Below, in pieces: positions 1 through 5,654 of a DNA stretch of 8,284 bases. Origin of the DNA: Bacilli bacterium (GTDB taxonomy: Bacteria; Bacillota_I; Bacilli_A; ML615J-28; CAG-698); contig JAEEJT010000024.1 in assembly GCA_016282055.1 (NCBI GenBank), positions 1 through 8,284 on the forward strand. The letters are read 5' to 3'. The notes under the pieces are model-generated. The model was not told the DNA's origin, made no database searches, and saw only the letters and a program-made list of their open reading frames with translations. The position numbers were made by a program, and so were the translations under genes. How positions within the stretch are numbered: position 1 is the first letter of the stretch; every line of letters begins with the position of its first letter.

Positions 1-411
1 ATCGGAACTAGTCACGGAGCTTATAAATTTAAACCTGGTCAAAAGCCAAGATTAAGATTTGATATATTAGAAGAAGTAAGTCGTCGTTTACCAGGATTCC
101 CTATTGTATTACACGGAGCTTCATCTGTAATTAAAAAAGATGTTGATACTGTTAATCAATATGGTGGGCAAATGCCAGATGCTATTGGTATTCCTGAAGA
201 ATTATTACGTAAAGCTGCTACAATGGCTGTTTGTAAAATCAACATTGATTCAGATTTACGTTTAGCAATGACTGCTTCAATTAGAAAACATTTAGTTGAA
301 CATCCAGATCATTTTGACCCTCGTCAATATTTAGGAGATGGACGTGAAGCTGTTAAAGAACTTGTTAAACATAAAATTGTTGATGTATTAGGAAGCAACA
401 ATACTCTATAA
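1..411 (+). CDS. fba: Class II fructose-bisphosphate aldolase, 3' part
   Basis: The open frame runs in from the window edge and ends at TAA 409-411, giving the last 136 residues. Class II aldolases are metal-dependent cytosolic enzymes that reversibly split fructose-1,6-bisphosphate into DHAP and glyceraldehyde-3-phosphate in glycolysis. Visible family marks are GTSHGAYKF at fragment residues 2-10, with a zinc-ligand type His at 5; VLHGASSV at 36-43, with a second ligand-type His at 38 and the phosphate-binding loop; and KINIDSD at 79-85, the active-site Asn strand. The insert QMPDAIGIPEE and the tail ending HKIVDVLGS fit the longer class II form (about 300-335 residues), so more than half of the gene lies upstream. 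An internal ATG at 172 is not the start, because conserved catalytic sequence lies before it. Arg codons are mostly CGT, unlike the AGA-rich aro genes, as expected for a highly expressed gene. The family call is secure. Confidence 0.95.
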   Translation: MGTSHGAYKFKPGQKPRLRFDILEEVSRRLPGFPIVLHGASSVIKKDVDTVNQYGGQMPDAIGIPEELLRKAATMAVCKINIDSDLRLAMTASIRKHLVEHPDHFDPRQYLGDGREAVKELVKHKIVDVLGSNNTL

Positions 412-413
412 TT

Positions 414-436
414 AAAGAGGCTTTTGCCTCTTTTTT
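414..436 (+). terminator. Intrinsic terminator after fba
   Basis: The 8-bp stem AAAGAGGC / GCCTCTTT (414-421 with 426-433) has a TTTT loop and runs into a T-tract at 431-436, with more T-rich sequence after it. It starts three bases after the fba stop and separates the glycolytic gene from the heat-shock promoter. Confidence 0.9.
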
Positions 437-456
437 AATTTTTTTATTATAATCTA

Positions 457-484
457 TTGACATTAAATATAAAAGTATTATAAT
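457..484 (+). promoter_or_regulatory. Sigma-A type promoter of clpB
   Basis: A perfect -35 TTGACA (457-462) and a perfect -10 TATAAT (479-484) are separated by 16 bp. A second TATAAT at 484-489 overlaps but would sit 21 bp from the -35, so the first is preferred. The expected transcription start is near 491, inside the CIRCE operator, so a bound repressor would block initiation directly. Confidence 0.85.
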
Positions 485-488
485 ATAA

Positions 489-515
489 TTAGCACTTGAG
501 TATATAGAGTGCTAA
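489..515 (+). promoter_or_regulatory. CIRCE operator (HrcA binding site)
   Basis: TTAGCACTT-N9-GAGTGCTAA matches the CIRCE consensus TTAGCACTC-N9-GAGTGCTAA at 17 of 18 arm positions. The one change is T for C at 497. CIRCE is the operator of the heat-shock repressor HrcA, which normally controls groESL and dnaK operons. Its position across the predicted start site and just before the ribosome binding site is typical. It predicts heat-inducible clpB expression under HrcA. No hrcA gene is visible in this window. Confidence 0.95.
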
Positions 516-523
516 AAAGGAGG
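516..523 (+). promoter_or_regulatory. Ribosome binding site fixing the clpB start
   Basis: AAAGGAGG lies 6 nt before the ATG at 530. An in-frame GTG at 509 lies upstream of this site and inside the CIRCE right arm, so it cannot be the start. Confidence 0.9.
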
Positions 524-529
524 CAAATT

Positions 530-2644
530 ATGGAAATGGAAGATTATTCTAAGGATACGAATATCCTAGAAAAATTTGGACGTGATGTTACTGAAGCTGT
601 TAAAGCAGGTAAAATTGATCCTGTAATAGGCCGAGAAGATGAAATATTACGTATAATTAAAATATTAGCGCGAAAAACTAAAAATAATCCTATCTTAATA
701 GGAAAACCTGGTGTTGGTAAAACTGCAATTATTGAAGGACTTGCTAGTCGAATTGAAAAACAAGATGTACCAAACAACCTTAAAAACTGTCATATTTATG
801 AACTAGATATGGGAAGTCTAGTGGCTGGAGCTAAGTTTAGAGGTGAATTTGAGGAAAGATTAAAAGCAGTTTTAAAGAAGATTCAAGAAAGTAATGGCGA
901 GATTATTTTATTTATCGATGAAATACATTTAATTGTTGGAGCTGGTAAAGCAGATGGAGCACTTGATGCTTCTAACATGTTAAAACCATTACTAGCACGT
1001 GGTGAACTTCATTGTATAGGTGCAACTACCTTAAATGAATATAGAAACTTCATTGAAAAAGATAGTGCACTAGATAGACGTTTCCAAAAGGTTATGATTG
1101 ACGAACCAACTGTTGAAGATACTATTAGTATTTTAAGAGGTTTAAAGGAAAGATTTGAAGTTTTCCATGGAGTACGTATTAGTGATAGTGCTATTGTAAG
1201 TAGTGCTGTGTTATCTAATAGATATATTACTGATAGATTCTTACCTGATAAAGCTATTGATTTAATTGATGAAGCTTGTGCATCTATTAGAACAGAAATG
1301 AATTCTATGCCTAATGAACTAGATCTTGTTAATAGACAAATTATGCAACTTGAGATTGAAAAGAGTGCATTAAGTAAAGAAAAAGATAGTGTAAGTGTAA
1401 ATAGACTTAAAAAGATTATTGATGAACTTCAAGAAAAGAACAAGTTGAAAGATGAATTAAATAAGAAGTGGGAACTTGAAAAGGTAAATCTTGAAAATAT
1501 TAAGTCTAAACAAAAAGAACTTGAAAAATCACGTAAGTTATATGAAGATTGTATGGCTAAAGGTGATTATGAAAAAGCAGCAAAACTTCAATATCAAATT
1601 ATCCCAAGCTTAGAAAAAGAATTATCTAATTTTGAAGAAAATAATAGTGAAAAATTAATTAGTGAAGTTGTGACAGAAAATGATATAGCAAGTATTATTT
1701 CTAAATCAACTGGTATTCCGATTAATAAACTTATTAAAGGTGAAAAAGAGAAAGTTCTTGGTTTAAATGATTTACTTTCTAAACGTGTAATAGGTCAAGA
1801 AGAAGCTATTAATTTAGTAAGTGATGCTATTATTAGACAAAGAGCTGGAATTAAAGATGAAAATAGACCAATTGGATCATTCTTGTTTTTAGGTCCAACA
1901 GGTGTTGGTAAGACTGAAGTATGTAAGGCATTAGCTGATGCTTTATTTGATAGTGAACAACATATAGTTCGTTTTGATATGAGTGAGTATATGGAAAGTC
2001 ATTCTGTCTCTAGATTGATTGGTGCTCCACCAGGATATGTTGGTTATGATGAAGGCGGACAATTAACTGAAGCTATTAGAAGAAAACCTTATTCAATTGT
2101 TTTATTTGATGAAATTGAAAAAGCTCATAGAGACATATTCAATATTTTACTTCAAATTCTTGATGAAGGTCGTTTGACTGATAGCCAAGGAAGAACTGTT
2201 GACTTTAAAAACACTATCATCATTATGACATCTAATTTAGGTAGTGATATATTATTAAATAATAATAATCCTAATAAGAAAAATGATGTTATGGGTGTAG
2301 TTAAGATGAACTTTAGACCAGAATTAATCAATAGAATTGATGAAATAATTATATTTAACCCACTTGATAAAGACACTCAAATAAAGATTGTTGATAAGAT
2401 GTTAAATGAATTAAAACAAAGATTAGTAAATCAAAATATTTCTATTGAATTTTCTAATGATTTAAAGAAATATATTATTGATTCAAGTTATAATACTGAA
2501 TTTGGAGCAAGACCAATCAAGAGATTTATTCAAAAGAACATTGAAACATTTATAGCTAAAAAGATATTAAATAATGAAATTGAACCATTTATTAAATATG
2601 TTTGTGACTATAATAATGAAATTAAGTTATCTAAACTTAGTTAA
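530..2644 (+). CDS. clpB: ClpB-type AAA+ disaggregase lacking the N-terminal domain
   Basis: This encodes a 704-residue Hsp100 disaggregase, an ATP-driven cytosolic hexamer that pulls proteins out of aggregates, normally with DnaK. NBD1 has Walker A GKPGVGKT (58-65), the pore-loop stretch AGAKFRGEF (99-107, Phe103 where Tyr is usual), Walker B with D130/E131, and the Arg pair R183/R184. A coiled-coil middle domain spans about 255-370, with the ELQY-like Tyr at 355. NBD2 has Walker A GPTGVGKT (455-462), pore loop GYVG (502-505), Walker B D527/E528 and sensor-2 GARP (659-662). The long middle domain and the KFGRDVTE/GKADGALDA style show ClpB rather than ClpC. No ClpP-docking IGL/F loop was noticed. 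Standard ClpB is about 860 residues. Here about 145 N-terminal residues (the substrate-recruiting N-domain) are absent, and the strong Shine-Dalgarno site, CIRCE and promoter directly upstream show this is native rather than a truncation artefact. Mycoplasma ClpB proteins are similarly short. The gene is monocistronic. Confidence 0.95.
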   Translation: MEMEDYSKDTNILEKFGRDVTEAVKAGKIDPVIGREDEILRIIKILARKTKNNPILIGKPGVGKTAIIEGLASRIEKQDVPNNLKNCHIYELDMGSLVAGAKFRGEFEERLKAVLKKIQESNGEIILFIDEIHLIVGAGKADGALDASNMLKPLLARGELHCIGATTLNEYRNFIEKDSALDRRFQKVMIDEPTVEDTISILRGLKERFEVFHGVRISDSAIVSSAVLSNRYITDRFLPDKAIDLIDEACASIRTEMNSMPNELDLVNRQIMQLEIEKSALSKEKDSVSVNRLKKIIDELQEKNKLKDELNKKWELEKVNLENIKSKQKELEKSRKLYEDCMAKGDYEKAAKLQYQIIPSLEKELSNFEENNSEKLISEVVTENDIASIISKSTGIPINKLIKGEKEKVLGLNDLLSKRVIGQEEAINLVSDAIIRQRAGIKDENRPIGSFLFLGPTGVGKTEVCKALADALFDSEQHIVRFDMSEYMESHSVSRLIGAPPGYVGYDEGGQLTEAIRRKPYSIVLFDEIEKAHRDIFNILLQILDEGRLTDSQGRTVDFKNTIIIMTSNLGSDILLNNNNPNKKNDVMGVVKMNFRPELINRIDEIIIFNPLDKDTQIKIVDKMLNELKQRLVNQNISIEFSNDLKKYIIDSSYNTEFGARPIKRFIQKNIETFIAKKILNNEIEPFIKYVCDYNNEIKLSKLS

Positions 2645-2650
2645 AAAATA

Positions 2651-2680
2651 AGAGATTTGATTTAATCAAATCTCTTTTTT
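2651..2680 (+). terminator. Intrinsic terminator after clpB
   Basis: A 10-bp hairpin pairs AGAGATTTGA (2651-2660) with TCAAATCTCT (2666-2675) around a TTTAA loop, followed by a T-tract to 2680. It begins six bases after the clpB stop and ends the heat-shock transcript. Confidence 0.9.
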
Positions 2681-2689
2681 AATAATATT

Positions 2690-2718
2690 AAGACAAAAAT
2701 AGTAATTTATGATATAAT
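2690..2718 (+). promoter_or_regulatory. Promoter of the hypothetical gene/M42 unit
   Basis: A perfect -10 TATAAT (2713-2718) with an extended TG (TGATATAAT) lies 17 bp after a weaker -35 AAGACA (2690-2695, 4 of 6 matches). The predicted start, near 2725, falls on the ribosome binding site and leaves a leader of only about 9 nt. Confidence 0.7.
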
Positions 2719-2723
2719 AGTTT

Positions 2724-2727
2724 GAGG
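2724..2727 (+). promoter_or_regulatory. Ribosome binding site fixing the start at 2734
   Basis: GAGG within TTGAGGT lies 6 nt before the ATG at 2734. The same arrangement (GAGGT, six bases, ATG) precedes aroB. An in-frame TTG at 2722 overlaps this site and has no Shine-Dalgarno site of its own, so it is not used. Confidence 0.7.
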
Positions 2728-2733
2728 TATTAT

Positions 2734-3447
2734 ATGAATAAAATATGTTTTAATTTGTTTAGTGATACTAGAAAATATTATGAAGTATATGAATCTAAAA
2801 GAAAACTATTTGAAATGTTCTTTTCTGATTTTTATTATTTTATAAAGGATAATTCTAACTCTAAAGAATTAATAGAAAATAATATTAATTCTTGTGATGA
2901 TTTTCTTAAGTTTGCTGATTATTACGCAGGTGGTATGGAAAATTGTTATTCTATGGGTTATTCTTTTTATAAATACTTTTTGTTTCCAAATAAAATAATT
3001 GATGTAAGCTTACAAAGTGATAAGTGTTTTATTGGTTATTGCTATAAAAATAAGAAGTATTTAGAGTTTATTGAGTTTCTTATTGATTTCTTTGCATATT
3101 GGAGAAATGATGAAGGATGTACAACATTTGAACCTTATAATTATGGTGATAATTTTTTTGCATCAAGTTGGGCAAGCCTAGTTGATACTTGTAAATTATT
3201 TTATTTTTCTAGTGAAACCGTATATCACTGGCAATCTTTTAGAGTGAAATATTGTCTTGATAATATACCCGGTGTTATTAAATACAATAATAATGATGAT
3301 ATTAGAATTTGTGGTTATGAATTTGTTAGCAAGAATGATAATATCTATAACTTTAAAAGAAAAGATTTTTATACATATTGGAAAAAAGAATTTGAAACAA
3401 TACCAAAAGAAATAATAGAGAATTATAAAAAACCTGATCCTCTATAA
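2734..3447 (+). CDS. Hypothetical protein, aromatic-rich, 237 residues
   Basis: I do not recognise this family. The predicted protein is soluble-looking, with no signal peptide and no clear membrane segment, though residues around 100-115 are hydrophobic. By hand count about 57 of 237 residues are Phe, Tyr or Trp (roughly a quarter), and there are nine Cys scattered singly, not in CxxC pairs. The best conserved-looking stretches by eye are YYAGGMENCYSMGYSFYKY, FFAYWRNDEG and FFASSWASL, which suggest a folded domain rather than repeats. It has its own promoter and good initiation signals, and is followed after 14 nt by an M42 aminopeptidase, so the two are probably co-transcribed. Its AT-rich codon use matches the neighbours. 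It could be a lineage-specific orphan. No function is proposed. That it is a real gene is well supported by the promoter, Shine-Dalgarno site, length and operon context. Confidence 0.85.
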   Translation: MNKICFNLFSDTRKYYEVYESKRKLFEMFFSDFYYFIKDNSNSKELIENNINSCDDFLKFADYYAGGMENCYSMGYSFYKYFLFPNKIIDVSLQSDKCFIGYCYKNKKYLEFIEFLIDFFAYWRNDEGCTTFEPYNYGDNFFASSWASLVDTCKLFYFSSETVYHWQSFRVKYCLDNIPGVIKYNNNDDIRICGYEFVSKNDNIYNFKRKDFYTYWKKEFETIPKEIIENYKKPDPL

Positions 3448-3461
3448 GAAAAGGAGATTAT

Positions 3462-4511
3462 ATGTTAAACGAAAAATTTTTATATGAATTATTAGAAACA
3501 CCATCACCAAGTGGATTTGAATTTGAAATTCAAAAAAAGATTATTAATGAGATGAAAGATGTAAGTGATGTTGTTTATAAAAATCAAAATTATAATGTTA
3601 TTAATGCTATTAATCCTAATAGTAAAATGAGAGTTTTACTTTCTGGTCATATTGATGAAATTGGACTTGTTATTAATGAAATTTGTAATGACGGAACTTG
3701 TAAATTAACTAAAACTGGTGGAATTAGACCTCATATGTATATTGGTCAACATGTAAATGTTGTAAAGTTTACTAAAGATGGTTATAAATTTATTCCTGGT
3801 GTTATTGGATATTGCCCTAATTATAATACTGATATTAAAGTAAAAGATTTAATTCTTGATTTAGGTTGCTCTAGTAAAGAAGAATGTAGTAAGCTTGTTT
3901 CTATTGGTGATCCTGTTATTCATATGAATACATATCAAAAACTTAATGGGGACTTTTTAAGTGCTAGAGCTTTAGATGATAGAATTGGAGCATTTATAAG
4001 CTTAGAAATATTAAGAAAATGTAAAGAAAAGAAATGTAAAGTAGGAGTTTATGCGTCAACTACCGTAGGAGAAGAAACAACATATCGTGGAGCTCATAGT
4101 TTAACAGAAGAAGTAAATCCAACATGTTCAATTGTAATTGATGTTACATATGCTAATGATATTCGTTATTCTAATGATTTAACAGGAGACATTAAACTTG
4201 GAAATGGGCCAGCTTTAACAAAAGGATCTATAATTAATCCTATTATGGAAGAAAGAATGATGGAAAGTTGTAATAAGTTAAATATTAAACCTCAACTTGA
4301 AGCATTCTATGAAAGAACATTTACTGATGCTGATGCTATCTATAATAAGAAAAATGGTGTTCCTGTTTATTTAGTTAGTATTCCACTTAGATATATGCAT
4401 TCTTCAGTTGAAGTATGTAAATTAAGTGATGTTGAAGAAATAATTGATGTAATTACTGATTTCATTTTAAGTCTTGATGAAAACATAAGTTTTAATAGAT
4501 TTGATTATTAA
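3462..4511 (+). CDS. M42 family metallo-aminopeptidase
   Basis: This encodes a 349-residue cytosolic dinuclear-metal aminopeptidase of the M42 (glutamyl aminopeptidase/TET, FrvX/YsdC) family, which trims N-terminal residues from peptides and usually forms dodecameric tetrahedra. The full ligand set is visible: SGHIDEIG with His63 (metal) and Asp65 (catalytic), ALDDR with bridging Asp172, GEETTYRGA with Glu204 (general base) and Glu205 (metal), Asp227 in VIDVT, and His313 in RYMHSSVEV. The N-terminal LLETPSPSGFE is also typical, and the length is normal. The Glu-Glu motif is GEETTYRGA where most members have QEEVGLRGA, so substrate preference may differ. The start ATG has AAGGAG (3451-3456) five bases upstream. 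It lies 14 nt after the hypothetical gene, as the second gene of the unit, and ends at a shared bidirectional terminator. The family is secure; which peptides it cleaves cannot be read from the sequence. Confidence 0.93.
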   Translation: MLNEKFLYELLETPSPSGFEFEIQKKIINEMKDVSDVVYKNQNYNVINAINPNSKMRVLLSGHIDEIGLVINEICNDGTCKLTKTGGIRPHMYIGQHVNVVKFTKDGYKFIPGVIGYCPNYNTDIKVKDLILDLGCSSKEECSKLVSIGDPVIHMNTYQKLNGDFLSARALDDRIGAFISLEILRKCKEKKCKVGVYASTTVGEETTYRGAHSLTEEVNPTCSIVIDVTYANDIRYSNDLTGDIKLGNGPALTKGSIINPIMEERMMESCNKLNIKPQLEAFYERTFTDADAIYNKKNGVPVYLVSIPLRYMHSSVEVCKLSDVEEIIDVITDFILSLDENISFNRFDY

Positions 4512-4554
4512 AAAAATAAAGCTTTTTTCTTAATTGAAAAAAGCTTTTTATTTT
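4511..4554. terminator. Bidirectional terminator between converging genes
   Basis: A stem AAAGCTTTTTTC / GAAAAAAGCTTT (4518-4529 with 4536-4547) has a TTAATT loop. It is preceded by an A-run (4511-4516, a T-tract on the minus strand) and followed by T-rich sequence (4545-4554). It can stop the M42 transcript on the plus strand and the methyltransferase transcript on the minus strand. Its edges touch both stop codons. Confidence 0.88.
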
Positions 4555-5266
4555 AGAAATTGGATTTTGTTGCCTCATAAATAGCAATAGATGTTGCTAT
4601 TGGTAAGTTTAAACTATCAATAGAATTATTATGTTTTATAATAACACTATTATAATCTAAATATGATTTATCAAGTCCTGTTGCTTCATTACCAAATACT
4701 AAAGTAAATGGTTTTAAAAATTTAGTTTCATGTAACTTTGTTTTAGCTTGTAACATAAATGTATAAATATTATAGTTTTTAAAACTATTTAAATAATCTT
4801 GAAAGTTTTCATATAATGTTACATTTAGATTAAATATTGCTCCCATACTAGCTCTTATTGTCTTTGGATCAAATAAATCTACACTTGGGGTAATAATAGC
4901 AATATTTTCAATACCAAAACCAGATGCTGTTCTTAAAATTGTACCAAGATTACCAGCATTAGAAGGATTTACAAGACAAATATGATTAGTATTATTATTT
5001 ATCTTATTGTAAAACTTTTTAAATACTCCAATAACAAAGATATTCTCTTTATTAGATAGAATATTAAATATTTTATCACTTACAATAGGAGTAATATTTA
5101 AATCTTTACAATATGAATCAATTAGAGTCTTAGATTCGCCATTAAAAGAAGTTGAATAATAAATATCTAGTAAATCTTCTTTATGTTTTTTAATTAGTTC
5201 AATAGTTAAAGTTATTCCTAATGTATAAGAATAATCTAGTGATTTATTGTATTTTGTGTATTTCAT
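4553..5266 (-). CDS. SpoU/TrmH-family RNA 2'-O-methyltransferase
   Basis: This encodes a 237-residue SPOUT-fold (trefoil knot) enzyme that uses S-adenosylmethionine to methylate a ribose 2'-OH in rRNA or tRNA. Residues 1-90 form the small N-terminal substrate-binding region, ending in the FVIGVFKK strand. Motif 1 is NPSNAGNLGTILRTASGFG (100-118) with catalytic-type Arg112. The middle DPKTIRASMGAIF (133-145) is the usual connecting motif. Motif 2 is LVFGNEATGLD (189-199). Motif 3 is DSLNLPIATSIAIYEA (217-232), the SAM loop. Before motif 3 the usual IPM is replaced by IKHNN. The exact target nucleotide (RlmB-like or other) cannot be told. The start ATG overlaps the stop of the chorismate mutase gene (ATGA), with AAGAGGAT at 5282-5275 upstream, so translation is probably coupled. 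The length is close to the family norm of about 240-260. Confidence 0.92.
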   Translation of the reverse strand: MKYTKYNKSLDYSYTLGITLTIELIKKHKEDLLDIYYSTSFNGESKTLIDSYCKDLNITPIVSDKIFNILSNKENIFVIGVFKKFYNKINNNTNHICLVNPSNAGNLGTILRTASGFGIENIAIITPSVDLFDPKTIRASMGAIFNLNVTLYENFQDYLNSFKNYNIYTFMLQAKTKLHETKFLKPFTLVFGNEATGLDKSYLDYNSVIIKHNNSIDSLNLPIATSIAIYEATKSNF

Positions 5267-5526
5267 TTCTTATTATCCTCTTGATAAGATTTTGATATTG
5301 TAAAGATATTATTCATAAAATCTTTATAATATTCTTTATATTCATTTGTATAATTAATATTATTATTAATGATTTCATTTTCTCTATCTTTATTTTCAAT
5401 ACTAATATTATTTAATCTTTTATATTCTTTTATTGATTTAACTAAATCCATTCTATTTTTAAATAGAAGTGCCATTTTTTTATCAATCTTATTTAGTTTC
5501 TTTCTATTTTTATCTAGTATATTCAT
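5263..5526 (-). CDS. aroQ: Chorismate mutase, AroQ type, monofunctional
   Basis: This is an 87-residue all-helical domain of the AroQ class, which rearranges chorismate to prephenate, the branch-point step to Phe and Tyr, in the cytosol. Compared from memory with the E. coli PheA mutase domain, Arg8, Arg25, Lys36, Arg48, Glu49 and the C-terminal Gln in SKSYQ line up with Arg11, Arg28, Lys39, Arg51, Glu52 and Gln88. The Asp48 position appears to be Asn45, in ENKDRE. No prephenate dehydratase or dehydrogenase domain is fused, so it is a free-standing mutase. The ATG at 5526 is chosen because AAGGGTG lies 6 nt upstream; a GTG at 5535 overlaps that site. The gene is divergent from aroB, and its TGA stop overlaps the RNA methyltransferase start by four bases. 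The sequence is divergent and Lys/Asn-rich, but the active-site pattern and aro context support the call. Confidence 0.87.
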   Translation of the reverse strand: MNILDKNRKKLNKIDKKMALLFKNRMDLVKSIKEYKRLNNISIENKDRENEIINNNINYTNEYKEYYKDFMNNIFTISKSYQEDNKK

Positions 5527-5532
5527 AATATT

Positions 5533-5539
5533 CACCCTT
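5533..5539 (-). promoter_or_regulatory. Ribosome binding site fixing the chorismate mutase start
   Basis: On the minus strand AAGGGTG lies 6 nt before the ATG at 5526. The alternative in-frame GTG at 5535 is part of this site and has only ATTTAT-type sequence before it. Confidence 0.75.
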
Positions 5540-5552
5540 ATAAATTATAACA
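5539..5552. repeat. Left arm of a perfect 14-bp inverted repeat
   Basis: TATAAATTATAACA is the exact reverse complement of 5626-5639. It covers the extended -10 of the minus-strand promoter and extends to the predicted start region. It may simply reflect shared promoter sequence, or it may be one half of a shared operator. Confidence 0.6.
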
Positions 5553-5572
5553 TATATCATATTTTTAATAAA
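5544..5572 (-). promoter_or_regulatory. Promoter of the chorismate mutase/methyltransferase pair
   Basis: On the minus strand an extended -10 TGTTATAAT has its TATAAT at 5549-5544. The -35 region 17 bp upstream (TTTATT, 5572-5567) is weak, so the extended -10 probably carries recognition. The predicted start is near 5537, giving a leader of about 11 nt. Confidence 0.65.
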
Positions 5573-5605
5573 TAGTTTTAAATAGTATTTTAATTTTCTC
5601 TATAA

Positions 5606-5634
5606 TTGATTTTTAAGGTTGTTTTTGTTATAAT
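5606..5634 (+). promoter_or_regulatory. Promoter of the aroBCE operon
   Basis: A -35 TTGATT (5606-5611) and an extended -10 TGTTATAAT, with TATAAT at 5629-5634, are separated by 17 bp. The predicted start near 5641 gives a leader of about 14 nt with AGAGG in it. A second TATAAT at 5601-5606 has no good -35. The leader is too short for a T-box or leader-peptide attenuator. Confidence 0.75.
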
Positions 5635-5639
5635 TTATA
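5626..5639. repeat. Right arm of a perfect 14-bp inverted repeat
   Basis: TGTTATAATTTATA is the exact reverse complement of 5539-5552. It covers the extended -10 of the aroB promoter. The arms are 73 bp apart and do not extend beyond 14 bp. Confidence 0.6.
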
Positions 5640-5654
5640 TAGTAGAGGTATATT

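Noticed and set aside
509..529. In-frame GTG start that would extend ClpB by seven residues
   Set aside because: It lies inside the right arm of CIRCE and upstream of the AAAGGAGG site, which is correctly spaced for the ATG at 530.
544..777. Minus-strand open frame inside clpB
   Set aside because: It is antisense to conserved NBD1 coding sequence and has no promoter or ribosome binding site; the same applies to the minus-strand frame at 2152-2376.
2248..2285. AAT-repeat tract in clpB as a possible phase-variable or slippage repeat
   Set aside because: It is a short imperfect Asn-rich stretch in a variable loop of NBD2. The unit is three bases, so slippage would not change frame, and similar tracts are everywhere in this AT-rich sequence.
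2722..2733. TTG start extending the hypothetical protein by four residues
   Set aside because: The TTG overlaps the GAGG ribosome binding site that serves ATG 2734, and it has no Shine-Dalgarno site of its own.
5527..5535. GTG start extending chorismate mutase by three residues
   Set aside because: The GTG is part of the AAGGGTG ribosome binding site for ATG 5526.
5369..5575. Plus-strand open frame encoding a hydrophobic Phe/Ile/Ser-rich peptide
   Set aside because: It is the antisense shadow of the Lys/Asn-rich chorismate mutase, which has clear active-site residues, a Shine-Dalgarno site and a coupled downstream gene.
5527..5654. Possible T-box, riboswitch or attenuator before the aro operon
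   Set aside because: The predicted leader is about 14 nt, and no hairpin plus T-tract or specifier-like structure lies between the promoter and aroB.
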